This document shows positions 20,298 to 29,571 of a stretch of DNA of 61,133 nt, piece after piece. The translations under genes and the position numbers were made by a program. Each line of letters starts with the position of its first letter. The first letter of the stretch is position 1. Below the pieces are notes generated by a model, which saw only the letters and a program-made list of their open reading frames with translations, made no database searches and was not told where the DNA came from. Where the stretch lies: positions 1 through 61,133 of the forward strand of contig JAJDEO010000037.1 of NCBI GenBank assembly GCA_029259745.1, given 5' to 3'. Origin of the DNA: Planctomycetota bacterium. GTDB taxonomy: Bacteria; Planctomycetota; B15-G4.

Positions 20298-21202
20298 GAG
20301 TCGCTCCAGAGGTCGAAGAAGTTGAACCAGTTGTCGGGAGCAGCGCGCGCCCGCTCTTCGAGACGCGAAGCATAGCGCCCCACCCATTCGCGGAGTTTCT
20401 CTTCGCGCTGCCCACGCGGGAGATCGATCGCGTCGGCGAACGGTTCGCAGTGCAGGGTGTAGCGGTCCGGCTCGTGGTAGATCCCGAAAACCAGGTAGAT
20501 CGGGCAGCGCAGGATCGAGGCGAGCAGGAACGGGCCGGCGGGGAACGTCGCCTCCCCGCCCATGAAGTCGACGCGCACCGTGCGATCGCTGAGACCGACA
20601 CGATCGCCGAGGAGCGCCACGAGTTCTCCCTGTTCGACGCGTTCACGAACGCGCGCCATCGTTCCGATCGGGTCGTCGCCGAGGTGGATCACGCGCTCGG
20701 CGAGTTCCGGGTTGAGTCGGTCGAGCAGCGCGTTGATGCGGCGCGCATTCTCGAAGTACCCGATCACCTGGATCGGCGTGCCTTCCGCGAAACCCGAGGC
20801 ACGCATCGCGTCGTAGCTCCCCAGGTGCGAACCGAGCAGCACGGCACCACGCCCCGACGCGACCTGCGCCGCGAGCGCGTCCTTTCCATTCCGCTCGACC
20901 TTCAAGCTCGCCGTGTTGCCCGTCAAGAAGAAGACCTTGTCGAGCGTGACCTGCGCGAAGCAGCGCAGGTGACGGTAGACCTCCCAATAGCCCGGCTCGC
21001 GACCGTGCACGCGACGCAACCAACTCGCCGAAGCCGCGCACGCCTCGCGATCGACGACCCGATACCAGAGCGCGATCACGGCGACGGCGAGCTTCATCGG
21101 ACGGCGGCCGACCAGCAGTGCCAGTCGGAAGACGATGTTGATCAGCCAGACCTGCCCGCGTTCGCCGCGCGTGAGCCACTCGTCACCACCCGTGGTCGTC
21201 AT
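20294..21202 (-). CDS. LpxL/HtrB-like lysophospholipid acyltransferase
   Basis: The 302-residue protein belongs to the lipid A late acyltransferase superfamily. The membrane-associated N-terminus is followed by SHLGSYDAM, the HX4D catalytic motif, and by the LGDRVG and PAGPFLLA blocks. It probably attaches the polyene chain to a glycosylated lipid head or otherwise acylates it at the inner membrane. The gene overlaps the GT2 gene by four bases; I recall fusions of these two functions in some aryl polyene clusters, so they probably act together. Confidence 0.85.
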   Translation of the reverse strand: MTTTGGDEWLTRGERGQVWLINIVFRLALLVGRRPMKLAVAVIALWYRVVDREACAASASWLRRVHGREPGYWEVYRHLRCFAQVTLDKVFFLTGNTASLKVERNGKDALAAQVASGRGAVLLGSHLGSYDAMRASGFAEGTPIQVIGYFENARRINALLDRLNPELAERVIHLGDDPIGTMARVRERVEQGELVALLGDRVGLSDRTVRVDFMGGEATFPAGPFLLASILRCPIYLVFGIYHEPDRYTLHCEPFADAIDLPRGQREEKLREWVGRYASRLEERARAAPDNWFNFFDLWSDS

Positions 21203-21936
21203 CGCCGGAACCGTTCGCCGAGCCAGCCGAAGCTCCCCGCGATGCAGAGGCGCGTATGCAGCACACACATGCGCATGTTGTCGACCACGGGCCGGAAGTG
21301 GCTGATACCACCTTCGTGATCCGCGAGGTAACGCACGGCGACGGGCTCGTTGACGATCGGGACGCCTGCGCGGAACAGCAGCACGGCGATCTCGACGTCG
21401 AAGTCCATGCGGCGCGAGCACGGCCGGCACGCCAGCGTCGCGTCGACGGGGTAGATGCGAAAGCCGACCATCGCGTCGGCGATGGCAGAGAAGTCGCCAA
21501 CCTCGAGGCCGACCCAGAAGGATGTGATGTGGCGCGCGACGCGGCGCACGCGGGGCGCATCGTCGTCGTAGACCGGTGAGCCGAGGACCGCGGCGCCCGG
21601 CTGACGGCGCGCGATCTCGAGGAACCGCGGCATCGCGTCGATGTCGTGCTGCCCGTCCGCGTCGACCTGGAACGCATGCGTGAAACCGAGTTCACGCGCA
21701 CGCTCGAATCCGCGCAGGCACGCCACGCCCTTGCCCGAGTTTTCGTCCAGACGCACGAGCTCGACGAGGCCCTCGTCGGCCAAGGCCGCGCAGGCCTCAC
21801 GCCCCGCCACGGCGCTCCCGTCGTCGACGACGAGAACGTCCGGCACGTGACGGGCGACGGCGGCCACGACGGCGCGGATCGTACGCGGGTTGTCGTACGT
21901 CGGGATCAGGGCGCAGACGCGCAAGTCAGCGACCAT
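21199..21936 (-). CDS. Family 2 glycosyltransferase
   Basis: The 245-residue protein has the GT-A fold: ALIPTYDNPRTI at the nucleotide-binding strand, VVDDGS, and QVDADGQHD with the metal-binding Asp residues. It ends with one or two amphipathic helices and no clear membrane hairpin. GT2 enzymes of this kind use a nucleotide-sugar to modify a lipid carrier or the head group. In aryl polyene clusters the GT2 is sometimes joined to other domains; here it is a single domain. The ATG at 21936 replaces a longer in-frame start with a basic extension. It overlaps the dehydratase gene end. Confidence 0.87.
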   Translation of the reverse strand: MVADLRVCALIPTYDNPRTIRAVVAAVARHVPDVLVVDDGSAVAGREACAALADEGLVELVRLDENSGKGVACLRGFERARELGFTHAFQVDADGQHDIDAMPRFLEIARRQPGAAVLGSPVYDDDAPRVRRVARHITSFWVGLEVGDFSAIADAMVGFRIYPVDATLACRPCSRRMDFDVEIAVLLFRAGVPIVNEPVAVRYLADHEGGISHFRPVVDNMRMCVLHTRLCIAGSFGWLGERFRR

Positions 21937-22315
21937 CCCCGTCGACCTCCGAGGGAGCAAACGCAAGCCAGCCGAGCGTGCAACGCTCGTCGCCGCGCGC
22001 GATCTCGAACGTCACCTTGGGTGCCTCGGCGTGCCAGCTCAGCGTGATCGCGAGGCTCTCGTCGGGGGCGATACGCGACGGGAACTTGAGGCCGCCCATG
22101 CGCGCGACATCTCCGAGCTCGGGGCGCACGCGACGCACGCAAGGCAGCACGAGTTCATGCAGCTGCACGACGCCGGCGAGCACGGGATAGCCACGGAAGT
22201 GACCTTCGAAGAAAGAGTAGTTGCTCGGGATGTGCGTCGTGAACGTGCGCCGCTGCAGGTCACCGTCGTCGCGCGACGGCACTTCTTTCCAGACGAGCTC
22301 CGCGCCGCCACTCAT
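21926..22315 (-). CDS. 3-hydroxyacyl-ACP dehydratase (FabA/FabZ-like, ApeI-like)
   Basis: The 129-residue hot-dog protein has FFEGHFRGYPVLAG, the catalytic-His segment (His39) of FabA/FabZ-type dehydratases, and VQLHELVLP on the central helix. It would remove water from the 3-hydroxy intermediate to create each double bond. A second dehydratase gene stands at 25921-26370; in studied aryl polyene systems two such subunits form a complex. In known clusters an acyl ligase often sits between the COG4648 gene and this one, but here those two genes overlap directly. Confidence 0.86.
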   Translation of the reverse strand: MSGGAELVWKEVPSRDDGDLQRRTFTTHIPSNYSFFEGHFRGYPVLAGVVQLHELVLPCVRRVRPELGDVARMGGLKFPSRIAPDESLAITLSWHAEAPKVTFEIARGDERCTLGWLAFAPSEVDGDGR

Positions 22316-22908
22316 CGCTCAGCCCCGCCACCGACACCTAGCTTGCGACGTCGCAGCAGCCACTCCGTCGCCATGAGCAGGCCGATCAACACGTACGACA
22401 ACAAGCCCGTGTACAGCGCCCACCACGACACCGGCGCCCAGCGCGCGAGCACGAGCACGGTGGCGCCGTTGAGGACGAAGAACCCGCACCACACCTGAGT
22501 CCAGCCGCGGCACCAAGCGAGTGCCTCGTCGGGAAGGTCGTCGGTCTGCAGACGCGCGAAGCGCTCGATCATCGGCATCGACCCGCGCCGCAACGTGCTG
22601 CCGAAACCCACGAGCAACGCGGCGTTGATGACGGCCGGCACGATCAGCACGTAACCGCGCGCGTCGAGCCACGCCGCGAGCAGCAGGGCGAGGCCGGTGA
22701 TCGCAGGAACGATCGCAACGCTGACGAGTTTGTCGCGCGGAACGTCGCGCAGACGCAGATAGCTGAGCGGCAAGAGCGCCGCGAGCATCACGAGCGCGAG
22801 CACCCGCGGGCTCCAGCGCGACATCCCGAACCAGACGAGCAACGGATACGCCACGGTCGCGATGGCAAACACCACGCGGCCCCACCGGCGAGGTGCGGTG
22901 CCGGTCAC
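22312..22908 (-). CDS. COG4648-type integral membrane protein
   Basis: The 198-residue protein has about six hydrophobic segments (FAIATVAYPLLVWFG, RVLALVMLAALLPL, VAIVPAITGLALLLAAW, YVLIVPAVINAALLVGF, VWCGFFVLNGATVLVLA and a last one near residue 170). It matches in size and position the COG4648 proteins of aryl polyene clusters, whose function is unknown. Translation starts with GTG at 22908, overlapping the ACP stop as GTGA. Confidence 0.8.
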   Translation of the reverse strand: MTGTAPRRWGRVVFAIATVAYPLLVWFGMSRWSPRVLALVMLAALLPLSYLRLRDVPRDKLVSVAIVPAITGLALLLAAWLDARGYVLIVPAVINAALLVGFGSTLRRGSMPMIERFARLQTDDLPDEALAWCRGWTQVWCGFFVLNGATVLVLARWAPVSWWALYTGLLSYVLIGLLMATEWLLRRRKLGVGGGAER

Positions 22909-23186
22909 GGAGCCGGCGACGAGGCCTTGGCTTGCTCGGAGCGGATGAACTCGGCGAGCGACTTCACGGAGTGGTAGTACTCGCGGTTCTTCTCGTCGTT
23001 CTCCTTCGTGCGCACACCGAACTCGGAGTGAATCGCGAGCGCGAGTTCGAGCGCGTCGATGGAGTCGAGCCCGAGGCCTTCGCCGAAGAGTGGCGCGTCC
23101 GTCTCGATGCTTTGCGGGTCGACGTCTTCAAGAGCAAGACTCTCGACAATCAGCACCTTCAGGCGGTCTTCGAGGGCATCGGCCAT
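22905..23186 (-). CDS. Acyl carrier protein
   Basis: The 93-residue acidic protein has the carrier motif GLGLDSIDALELALAIHSEFG, with Ser42 for the phosphopantetheine arm. It carries the growing chain for the two ketosynthases. Known aryl polyene clusters commonly have two ACP genes; only this one was found. No phosphopantetheinyl transferase gene is in the window, so the modifying enzyme must be elsewhere. The start overlaps the end of the acyltransferase gene by 28 bases. Confidence 0.92.
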   Translation of the reverse strand: MADALEDRLKVLIVESLALEDVDPQSIETDAPLFGEGLGLDSIDALELALAIHSEFGVRTKENDEKNREYYHSVKSLAEFIRSEQAKASSPAP

Positions 23187-24010
23187 GGTGATTCGTCTTC
23201 GTGGATCGGAGTGGGTGAGTGCGGCCGTCCGAGGCGCATCCAGTTTCGGAAACGCGCTTCGACAACCTGCCGAAGAGCACGGCTGTCGTAGTCTACGCGC
23301 GCCGGATCGTCGACTGCGAGCGTTCGGAGATTCAGAACCGGCGTCGGGTGCGGTGGATCGAGGAAGGGGCGATCCTTCGACAGCCAGAGCGGCGCGCAAG
23401 TGATCGTCACGGAAACGACCGGGACGCGCGCGCGGCAGGCAATCTCGAATGCAGCGCGCCCGAACGGCAGGAGTGCGTCGCGCGGCGAGCGTGTCCCTTC
23501 GGGGAAGATGACGAGTCGAAACCCCGCGGCGAGCGCTGCCGTGGCATCGTCGACGACGCGCTGGGCCGAGAGCGGATCGCTGCCGGTGCCGCGGATGACA
23601 CCCGCTCCGTGCAGGAGTGGACGCAGCGAGCGACGCTCGAAGAGATCTGGTTTGGCAACCGTGGACGCGCCGCCGAGAAGGCCGAGCAGAGCCGTGACGT
23701 CCATGAGCGTCGGGTGGTTCGCGACGACGACACACGGGCCGTCCGGTAGTTCGGCGAGCGACTTCTGAAGGTCGAGCGACGTGACGCCGAAGACGGTGAG
23801 CCAGCGGTGCATGACGCGATACGACCAGGCCGTGATCGCCTGCATGCGCCGCGCGCGCCGCACGGGATCGCCCCGCCAGACGACGTACAACACCGCAAAC
23901 ATCAGCGACCCGATGGGCGCCAGCAGCGCGTGCAACCCGAGCGTGATCGCCACCCGCACGCGGCGCGCAAACCGTGAAACCGAGTGTTCATCGCGGCGCG
24001 TCGTCGTCAC
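23159..24010 (-). CDS. PlsC-like 1-acyl-glycerol-3-phosphate acyltransferase
   Basis: The 283-residue protein has the PlsC motifs NHPTLMD (NHX4D) and FPEGTRS, and a hydrophobic N-terminal segment (ITLGLHALLAPIGSLMFAVLYVVW). It is the first gene of the first operon. It probably acylates a lipid precursor to which the polyene is later joined. The start is uncertain: GTG at 24010 is the best candidate, and no ATG precedes the membrane segment. On the minus strand a TAGCAT hexamer lies about eleven bases upstream, which would give an almost leaderless transcript. Confidence 0.83.
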   Translation of the reverse strand: MTTTRRDEHSVSRFARRVRVAITLGLHALLAPIGSLMFAVLYVVWRGDPVRRARRMQAITAWSYRVMHRWLTVFGVTSLDLQKSLAELPDGPCVVVANHPTLMDVTALLGLLGGASTVAKPDLFERRSLRPLLHGAGVIRGTGSDPLSAQRVVDDATAALAAGFRLVIFPEGTRSPRDALLPFGRAAFEIACRARVPVVSVTITCAPLWLSKDRPFLDPPHPTPVLNLRTLAVDDPARVDYDSRALRQVVEARFRNWMRLGRPHSPTPIHEDESPWPMPSKTA

Positions 24011-24158
24011 GTGGCGGGGAGATGCTATTCGAGGTGCTGCAGGGCAGGGAGCGGCGGGACCTGTCAGCCGCACGATGGACGACAACTCCCAAAACACGCC
24101 CCGAGTGTAGCAGCCGTGAGTATGCTCCCCGCATGCGCCCCTCCCCCGACACGACGCG

Positions 24159-25916
24159 ATGAACTCATCCCTCGACGAACGCCGCGACGTCGTGATCTGC
24201 GGCGGCGGACTCGCCGGCCTGCTGCTCGCGCGCCAGCTTTCTCGCGAACTCCCAGATCTGTCGGTGACCGTGATCGAGAAGGCGCGCCGACCGCTGCCCG
24301 ACGCGTGCCACAAGGTCGGCGAGTCCAGCGTCGAGGTGGGCAGTCAGTATCTCGAACGGCTCGGGCTCGAGACCTACCTGCTCGACCGCCACCTCGTGAA
24401 GTACGGCCTGCGTTTCTTCCCGGGCCACGGTGAGCTGCCGCTGCACGAACGCACGGAGATCGGCCCCTGCGCGGAGCCGATCGTGCGCAGCTATCAGCTC
24501 GACCGCGGACGCTTCGAAGGCGACGTCATGGCGATGCTCGAGAGCGACGGCGTCGAGCTCGTCGAAGCCGGCACCGTGCAGGCCGTCGAGATGGCCGAGG
24601 GCGAGGGCGATCATTGCGTGCGCTACGTCACGGAGCGCGGTGAGCACGCGCGCCAAGCCCGCTGGGTCGTCGATGCCACCGGGCGCGCCGCGCTCCTCCG
24701 TCGCCGACTGAAGCTCTCGCGCGGCACGCGCCATCCGGCGAGCTCGGGGTGGTTCCGCATCCGCGGCGACTTCGACATCAACACGATGGTGGCGCCCGAG
24801 CACGAGGGCTGGCACGCGCGCGTCGGTAACGAACACCGCTGGCGTTCGACGAACCACTTCATGGGACCCGGCTACTGGGCGTGGGTCATCCCGCTCTCCA
24901 CCGGTCACACCAGCATCGGACTCGTCGTCCACGAAGAAACGCACGACTTCGCGCACGTGCAATCACTCGCAGCCGTGCAAGCCTTCCTCGCCGAACACGA
25001 GCCGCATCTCGCCGCTGCACTCGCGCCGTTCGAAGTCGCCGACTTCGCATGCATCCGACACTACAACAACCTTGCTGCGCGCACGTGGTCGGCAGACCGC
25101 TGGGCGATCGTGGGCGTGGCGGGCGCTTTCGTCGACCCGCTGTACAGCCCTGGCACCGACTTCATCGCCTTCAGCAACAGTTTCACGACGAGTCTGATCC
25201 GGAGCGACACCGAGGGACACGACATCGACGACATGACGCGCGCGCTCAACGGTCAGTACCGCGCGTTCGTCGCCGCCACCACGGAGATCTTTCGCACGGC
25301 GGCGCCCGTCTACGGCCACGTGCAAGCCATGTCGATGAAGCTCTACTGGGACAACTTCGTCTACTGGTCGTACATGGCACAGTACTTCCAGCAGGAGTGC
25401 TGGACGTGGCACGCCGACGTGCGCAGCCGAATCGACGCCGAAGGGCAGACGTTCATGGAGCTGTCCGGCTTCATGCACAAGCTGCTCCGTGCCTATGCCG
25501 AACTCGCACCGTCGGTTCCCCACCAGGTAATGCTCGCCTTACCGAACTTTCCTTCGGTGCTCGTCGACGCACACATCGCCACCGGACAGCGCATGGAGCA
25601 GGCCGAGGCGCTCGACTACGTCGTCATGCGCGCCGACGAGGCGCGTCAGATCGCGATCGAGTTCGTGTTGCGCGTCATCCAGACAGTCGACACCGAGACG
25701 GCCACGCGCATCCTCGAGCGCAGCGACTTCACGCAGTGGACGCTCGAGATCCCCGAGGAACGCATCGTCACTGCCGGTCTCGACAGCCTCGCGCGGCGCC
25801 GACGTCTCTCGCCGATCGCCAAGGACGTCGACCGCACACTCGGACGCCTGCGTCGACACGCCGACGCGAAGGTGAATCGCGCTCTGCTCGTCTCGAACGC
25901 GCAGAGCACGTCGTGA
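24159..25916 (+). CDS. FAD-dependent halogenase-like oxidoreductase
   Basis: The 585-residue protein has GGGLAG (15-20) for the FAD pyrophosphate, DATGR (172-176), and WAWVIP (240-245), the WxWxIP motif typical of flavin-dependent halogenases and close relatives. The C-terminal 250 residues are helical. It could halogenate or hydroxylate the ring or chain on the ACP. The motif alone does not prove halogenation, because related hydroxylases and reductases keep it partly. It is the only plus-strand gene of the cluster and lies between the two minus-strand operons, its stop four bases from the end of the converging dehydratase gene. A TATGCT at 24121-24126 may be its -10 element. Confidence 0.82.
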   Translation: MNSSLDERRDVVICGGGLAGLLLARQLSRELPDLSVTVIEKARRPLPDACHKVGESSVEVGSQYLERLGLETYLLDRHLVKYGLRFFPGHGELPLHERTEIGPCAEPIVRSYQLDRGRFEGDVMAMLESDGVELVEAGTVQAVEMAEGEGDHCVRYVTERGEHARQARWVVDATGRAALLRRRLKLSRGTRHPASSGWFRIRGDFDINTMVAPEHEGWHARVGNEHRWRSTNHFMGPGYWAWVIPLSTGHTSIGLVVHEETHDFAHVQSLAAVQAFLAEHEPHLAAALAPFEVADFACIRHYNNLAARTWSADRWAIVGVAGAFVDPLYSPGTDFIAFSNSFTTSLIRSDTEGHDIDDMTRALNGQYRAFVAATTEIFRTAAPVYGHVQAMSMKLYWDNFVYWSYMAQYFQQECWTWHADVRSRIDAEGQTFMELSGFMHKLLRAYAELAPSVPHQVMLALPNFPSVLVDAHIATGQRMEQAEALDYVVMRADEARQIAIEFVLRVIQTVDTETATRILERSDFTQWTLEIPEERIVTAGLDSLARRRRLSPIAKDVDRTLGRLRRHADAKVNRALLVSNAQSTS

Positions 25917-25920
25917 CGCG

Positions 25921-26370
25921 TCAACTCGGCGTCGCGACGCCGGGCGCGCCGGGGAGCCGTTCAGGATGGACCAGCGTCATCGACGCTTCGCTCACGAGTG
26001 CGCCCTGCGCATCGCGCGTGACGGTGTCGAACTGACTCGTGTCATCGGTTCCGCGCACACGCGTGACTTCGAACGTCAGCACCTCACCCACCTCGATCCG
26101 CGCGCGGTGGATCGTCATCGTCCGACACGCGATCACCATGCCGACGCGCACGCTCCCGCCCGACGTCGTCGCCTCCGACCCCAAGCAGGCCGCAACCGTC
26201 TGGGCCATGTGCTCGAGCGTGACGACGGCATCGAGCGCACCGTCACGCACGAGCAACCCGCCCGCGCGCACCGTCGTACGCGCCGTGGCCTTGCCCGGCT
26301 CGCTGCCGACGAGTTCGTCGAGCGCCAACATCGGCGGCTCATGTGGCACGAGGTCGGCGACGCTTGTCAT
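25921..26370 (-). CDS. Second 3-hydroxyacyl-ACP dehydratase (ApeP-like)
   Basis: The 149-residue protein is a hot-dog dehydratase-like subunit. VADLVPHEPPMLALDEL contains the conserved His10, and DAVVTLEHMAQTVAACLG carries the Glu-containing helix found in ApeP-type proteins. It would pair with the FabA/FabZ-like protein of the first operon. It is the last gene of the second operon and overlaps the KS-like gene by four bases. Confidence 0.84.
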   Translation of the reverse strand: MTSVADLVPHEPPMLALDELVGSEPGKATARTTVRAGGLLVRDGALDAVVTLEHMAQTVAACLGSEATTSGGSVRVGMVIACRTMTIHRARIEVGEVLTFEVTRVRGTDDTSQFDTVTRDAQGALVSEASMTLVHPERLPGAPGVATPS

Positions 26371-27146
26371 GTCGAAACCTCGTTCGTGATGAGCGCGCGA
26401 TCGACACCGCCACGCCGGTCGAGGGCCACGCAACCCGACGCGCCACGCGCGACGGCGTCGACGAGGTCGAGCAGACCGGTCTGCGGGTGACGGGCGACGT
26501 CGTCGCTCACCTCCGGCGGCTCGATCGTGACCGGCGCCTCGCGAGTCAACCTCATCCGGGCACGAACGCGATGCTGTCCATCCAAAGGAACGAGGACCAC
26601 GGCGGCAGCAAGGAGCGGCCACGACATCTCCTCGGACACGAGATCGAACGGCACCGGCTCGTCGCCACAGACGATCGCGACGGCACTGCCCGTCGTCGCA
26701 ACGAGCCCCATGGCCTCGTAGAGCGACGCGGCCGGCGTCGCCGCGTCGGCCGCCATCGACGACGCGTAGCCGCGGTTGCGATGTGCGATGGAAATCAGAC
26801 CCGACGCGGCGTTATGCACGCTGACCGTGAACGCCGCCGGCGAAACCGGCTCGCCGCTGCGCCACATCTGGTCGAGGATACCCACCATCGTCTTGGCCTC
26901 ACCGATTGACGACCCGACCAGCGTCGGCACGACCGAGGGGTCGACGCCCGAGTCGTCGAAGCTCTCCGCGATCGCGTCCGCGAGCGCGCGTCCGAGCACG
27001 CCGGCACGCCGTCGGTTCACACGCCCCAGCGACACGCCGCTCGGCACGTCGACCTCGGCGTCAGGCACGCCCGCCAGCCAACTCGCGACGCCGGCAAACC
27101 CCGGCATCCAAAGACCAAGCCCCGCCACACCCACTTCCATCGTCAT
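26367..27146 (-). CDS. Ketosynthase-like protein, PF13723 type
   Basis: The 259-residue protein resembles the ketoacyl-synt_2 (PF13723) family found in aryl polyene clusters: VAGLGLWMPGF, SSIGEAKTMVGIL and SPAAFTVSVHNAASGLISIA. No ACSSG-type nucleophile segment is present, so it is probably a non-catalytic partner of the adjacent KS. The genes overlap by four bases. ATG at 27146 is used; a second ATG at 27140 is possible. Confidence 0.82.
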   Translation of the reverse strand: MTMEVGVAGLGLWMPGFAGVASWLAGVPDAEVDVPSGVSLGRVNRRRAGVLGRALADAIAESFDDSGVDPSVVPTLVGSSIGEAKTMVGILDQMWRSGEPVSPAAFTVSVHNAASGLISIAHRNRGYASSMAADAATPAASLYEAMGLVATTGSAVAIVCGDEPVPFDLVSEEMSWPLLAAAVVLVPLDGQHRVRARMRLTREAPVTIEPPEVSDDVARHPQTGLLDLVDAVARGASGCVALDRRGGVDRALITNEVST

Positions 27147-28321
27147 GGTCCACGCACCAAGAGGCTGACGTTGTTGCCGCCGAAAGCGAACGAGTTGCTC
27201 AACACGCGCCGGAACGTGCCGCTCGTCCGCTCGGTGCAGATGTTGATCGCCACGGCCGGGTCGACAGGCGCAGCACCCAGCGACGGCGGGATCCAGCCTT
27301 CCTCGATGACCGTCGCCGCGAAGGCAAACTCGATCGCGCCGGCAGCCCCGAGCGTGTGACCGGTGTAGCCCTTCGTCGAGACGACGGGAACGTCGTTGCC
27401 GAGCACTTCCGAGATGGCCTTGGCCTCGGCAACGTCGTTGAGTTGCGTGCCGGTTCCATGTGCGTTGACGTGATGGATGTCGCCCGGCGAGCAGCCCGCC
27501 TGGGCGATCGCGGCCTCCATCGCCGTGCGCGCACCGAGTCCTTCGGGATGCGGCGCGCTGATGTGATAGGCGTCCGACGTTTCGCCGACACCTTCGAGCA
27601 CCACGCGCGCCTCGCCGTCGCGTTCGAGCAATGCCAGCGCGCCTCCTTCGCCGATGCTGATCCCGGCGCGGTCGGCGTGGAACGGGCGACACGGCTGACG
27701 ATCGAGAGCTTGCAGCGCATGGAAGCCGTGCAGCGTGAGCGCGCAGAGCGTGTCGATGCCACCGACGATCGCCGCGTCGATCATGTCCGCCGCGATCAGG
27801 CGTTGCGCCGTCGCGAACGGCTTCGAGCCCGACGTGCACGCCGTCGAGATCACCCAGCCGGGACCGCGTGCCCCCGTCAACGTCGCGACGACATGGAGCA
27901 GAGCGCCGAACGTGTGCTGACGAACGAAGTCGTAGTCGGGCGGCAAGTGTCCTTCGGCGACATAGTGTTGGAACGCGCGCTCGGTCGCCGTGGCGCCGCC
28001 GGTGCTCGTCCCGAGAAACAGGCCGATGCGCTCGGAACGCCAGCGGGCGCGGGCGCGGCGCAGTTCCTCGTCGAGTCCGGCGACGAGCAGCGCCGCCATG
28101 CCGCCGATCCGCGTCGACCAAGGCGCGAGCTCACCGTCCAACGTCGGCAGCTCCGCGCGCACCTCGCCGACGGCCGTGTCGACACCCCACGGCTCACTCG
28201 GACTGGCGAGCCCGGTGGTTCCCGTCGCGAGCCCCTCCAAGATCTGCGCGCGCGTCGAGCCCAGGGCATTGAGGTTGACATAGCCGGTGATGGGCACCGG
28301 ACGAACGCGCGGAATCAGCAT
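27143..28321 (-). CDS. Beta-ketoacyl-ACP synthase, second
   Basis: The 392-residue protein is a complete KS. STACTSG has the nucleophile Cys162, HHVNAHGTGTQLND has His288, STKGYTGHTLGAAG has Lys317 and His322, and FAFGGNN closes the fold near the C-terminus. It would work with the neighbouring KS-like protein. Having two KS plus KS-like pairs in separate operons suggests two different steps, for example initiation and elongation; that is inference. Confidence 0.9.
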   Translation of the reverse strand: MLIPRVRPVPITGYVNLNALGSTRAQILEGLATGTTGLASPSEPWGVDTAVGEVRAELPTLDGELAPWSTRIGGMAALLVAGLDEELRRARARWRSERIGLFLGTSTGGATATERAFQHYVAEGHLPPDYDFVRQHTFGALLHVVATLTGARGPGWVISTACTSGSKPFATAQRLIAADMIDAAIVGGIDTLCALTLHGFHALQALDRQPCRPFHADRAGISIGEGGALALLERDGEARVVLEGVGETSDAYHISAPHPEGLGARTAMEAAIAQAGCSPGDIHHVNAHGTGTQLNDVAEAKAISEVLGNDVPVVSTKGYTGHTLGAAGAIEFAFAATVIEEGWIPPSLGAAPVDPAVAINICTERTSGTFRRVLSNSFAFGGNNVSLLVRGP

Positions 28322-28350
28322 GGCGGGATCGTAGCAACCGGCGCGCGGCG

Positions 28351-29571
28351 TCAGCGCGACTCGGGCGTGACGACTCGTGTGCTCGCTGACCCGCCGCGCG
28401 GGCGAGCGCGGAGCAGCATGTCTTGGAATGGGTTGTCGTCGCGCCAGACATCGCCGGCGAGCACGGTCATCATCCCGCGCCGCATGGGGCCGTCGTCGTG
28501 CGGGCGGAGCAGCAGGGTGTCGGCAATGCGCGTGTGATAGAAGCGATCGATCAACGCGCCGAACGTTCGGTAGGCGCGATCCATCGCTTCTTCATGCCGA
28601 GCGCACAGAGCCGGATCGGCCTCACGATCCTCGGCCAGCGCCGGTGCCAACGTCTTCGCGAGCAGCGAGGCGCCGCGCATTGCCAACGTCACACCGGACG
28701 AGAAGAGCGGGTCGAGGAAACCGCCGGCGTCACCGATGGCGGCAAATCGCGGCCCGTGCGGCGTGCGGTTGCGGTAGCTGAAGTTCCGGATGGCGTGGGT
28801 CTCGCAGCGCGTCGCCGCGCTCGTGAGTCGACGGCACAGCGGATCGGCAAGCAGTCCCTCGTCGAGCATGGCGCGCTGGACGCGTTGGCGCCCGACAACT
28901 CCGATGGAAACGCGCCGACCCGGGAGTGGGATGACCCAACCCCAGCCGTCGTCGCGCAACACGATCCGCACGTGTCCACCAGGCCCGATCGTCGCGAGAG
29001 CATCATCGCTCAGATCGGCGAAGTGCGTGAAGACGGCCGCGCGGCCGAGATGCGAGATCGGTGCGAGGACAGCGTGGGCCTTCGCGAGGAGGTGATCCTG
29101 GCCCGTCGCATCGACGAAGAACCGCGCCGCGAGCCTGCGCGCGTCGGTTTGAACCTCGACGCGGTCGGGACGACTGAAGTCGACCTGCTCAACCCGCTCA
29201 CCGTGATGCACATCGGCACCGCACGACATCGCTCGATCGCGCAGCGCCGTGTCGAAGCCCGAGCGCTCGACGTGCCACGCGCTGGGCGGGCATCCCGGCA
29301 ACGCGTCGGCGAACTCGAAACGCTGCGCGCGCCCCGTCGCCTCGTGCACGAAGTCGGCACCGGCCTTCGGTACGAACACCGCGTCGTCGATCGTGAGTTC
29401 GAGTTCCTCGATCACCGGCACGCATCCGGGCAAGAGCGACTCGCCGATGTGGAAGCGCGGAAAGGCGTCCTTGTCGATCACGACGACGCGCAACCCGACA
29501 CGGGCCAGCAGCGCCGCGGCCGTCGAGCCAGCGGGCCCCGCACCGGCGATGACGACATCGGCGTCCATCAC
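28351..29571 (-). CDS. FAD-dependent halogenase-like oxidoreductase, second
   Basis: The 406-residue protein has GAGPAG (10-15), FHIGESLLP (40-48), DATGQD and WGWVIP (210-215). These are the marks of the flavin halogenase/geranylgeranyl-reductase superfamily. VPKAGADF near residue 70 resembles the conserved block around the halogenase lysine. It is clearly different in size from the flavoprotein at 24159-25916. It may oxidise or halogenate the ACP-bound product. It overlaps the ketoreductase gene by four bases. Confidence 0.84.
   Translation of the reverse strand: MMDADVVIAGAGPAGSTAAALLARVGLRVVVIDKDAFPRFHIGESLLPGCVPVIEELELTIDDAVFVPKAGADFVHEATGRAQRFEFADALPGCPPSAWHVERSGFDTALRDRAMSCGADVHHGERVEQVDFSRPDRVEVQTDARRLAARFFVDATGQDHLLAKAHAVLAPISHLGRAAVFTHFADLSDDALATIGPGGHVRIVLRDDGWGWVIPLPGRRVSIGVVGRQRVQRAMLDEGLLADPLCRRLTSAATRCETHAIRNFSYRNRTPHGPRFAAIGDAGGFLDPLFSSGVTLAMRGASLLAKTLAPALAEDREADPALCARHEEAMDRAYRTFGALIDRFYHTRIADTLLLRPHDDGPMRRGMMTVLAGDVWRDDNPFQDMLLRARPRGGSASTRVVTPESR

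Noticed and set aside
24159..25916. Calling this flavoprotein a proven halogenase
   Set aside because: The WxWxIP motif alone is not decisive; related hydroxylases and reductases can keep it, so the name is kept as halogenase-like.
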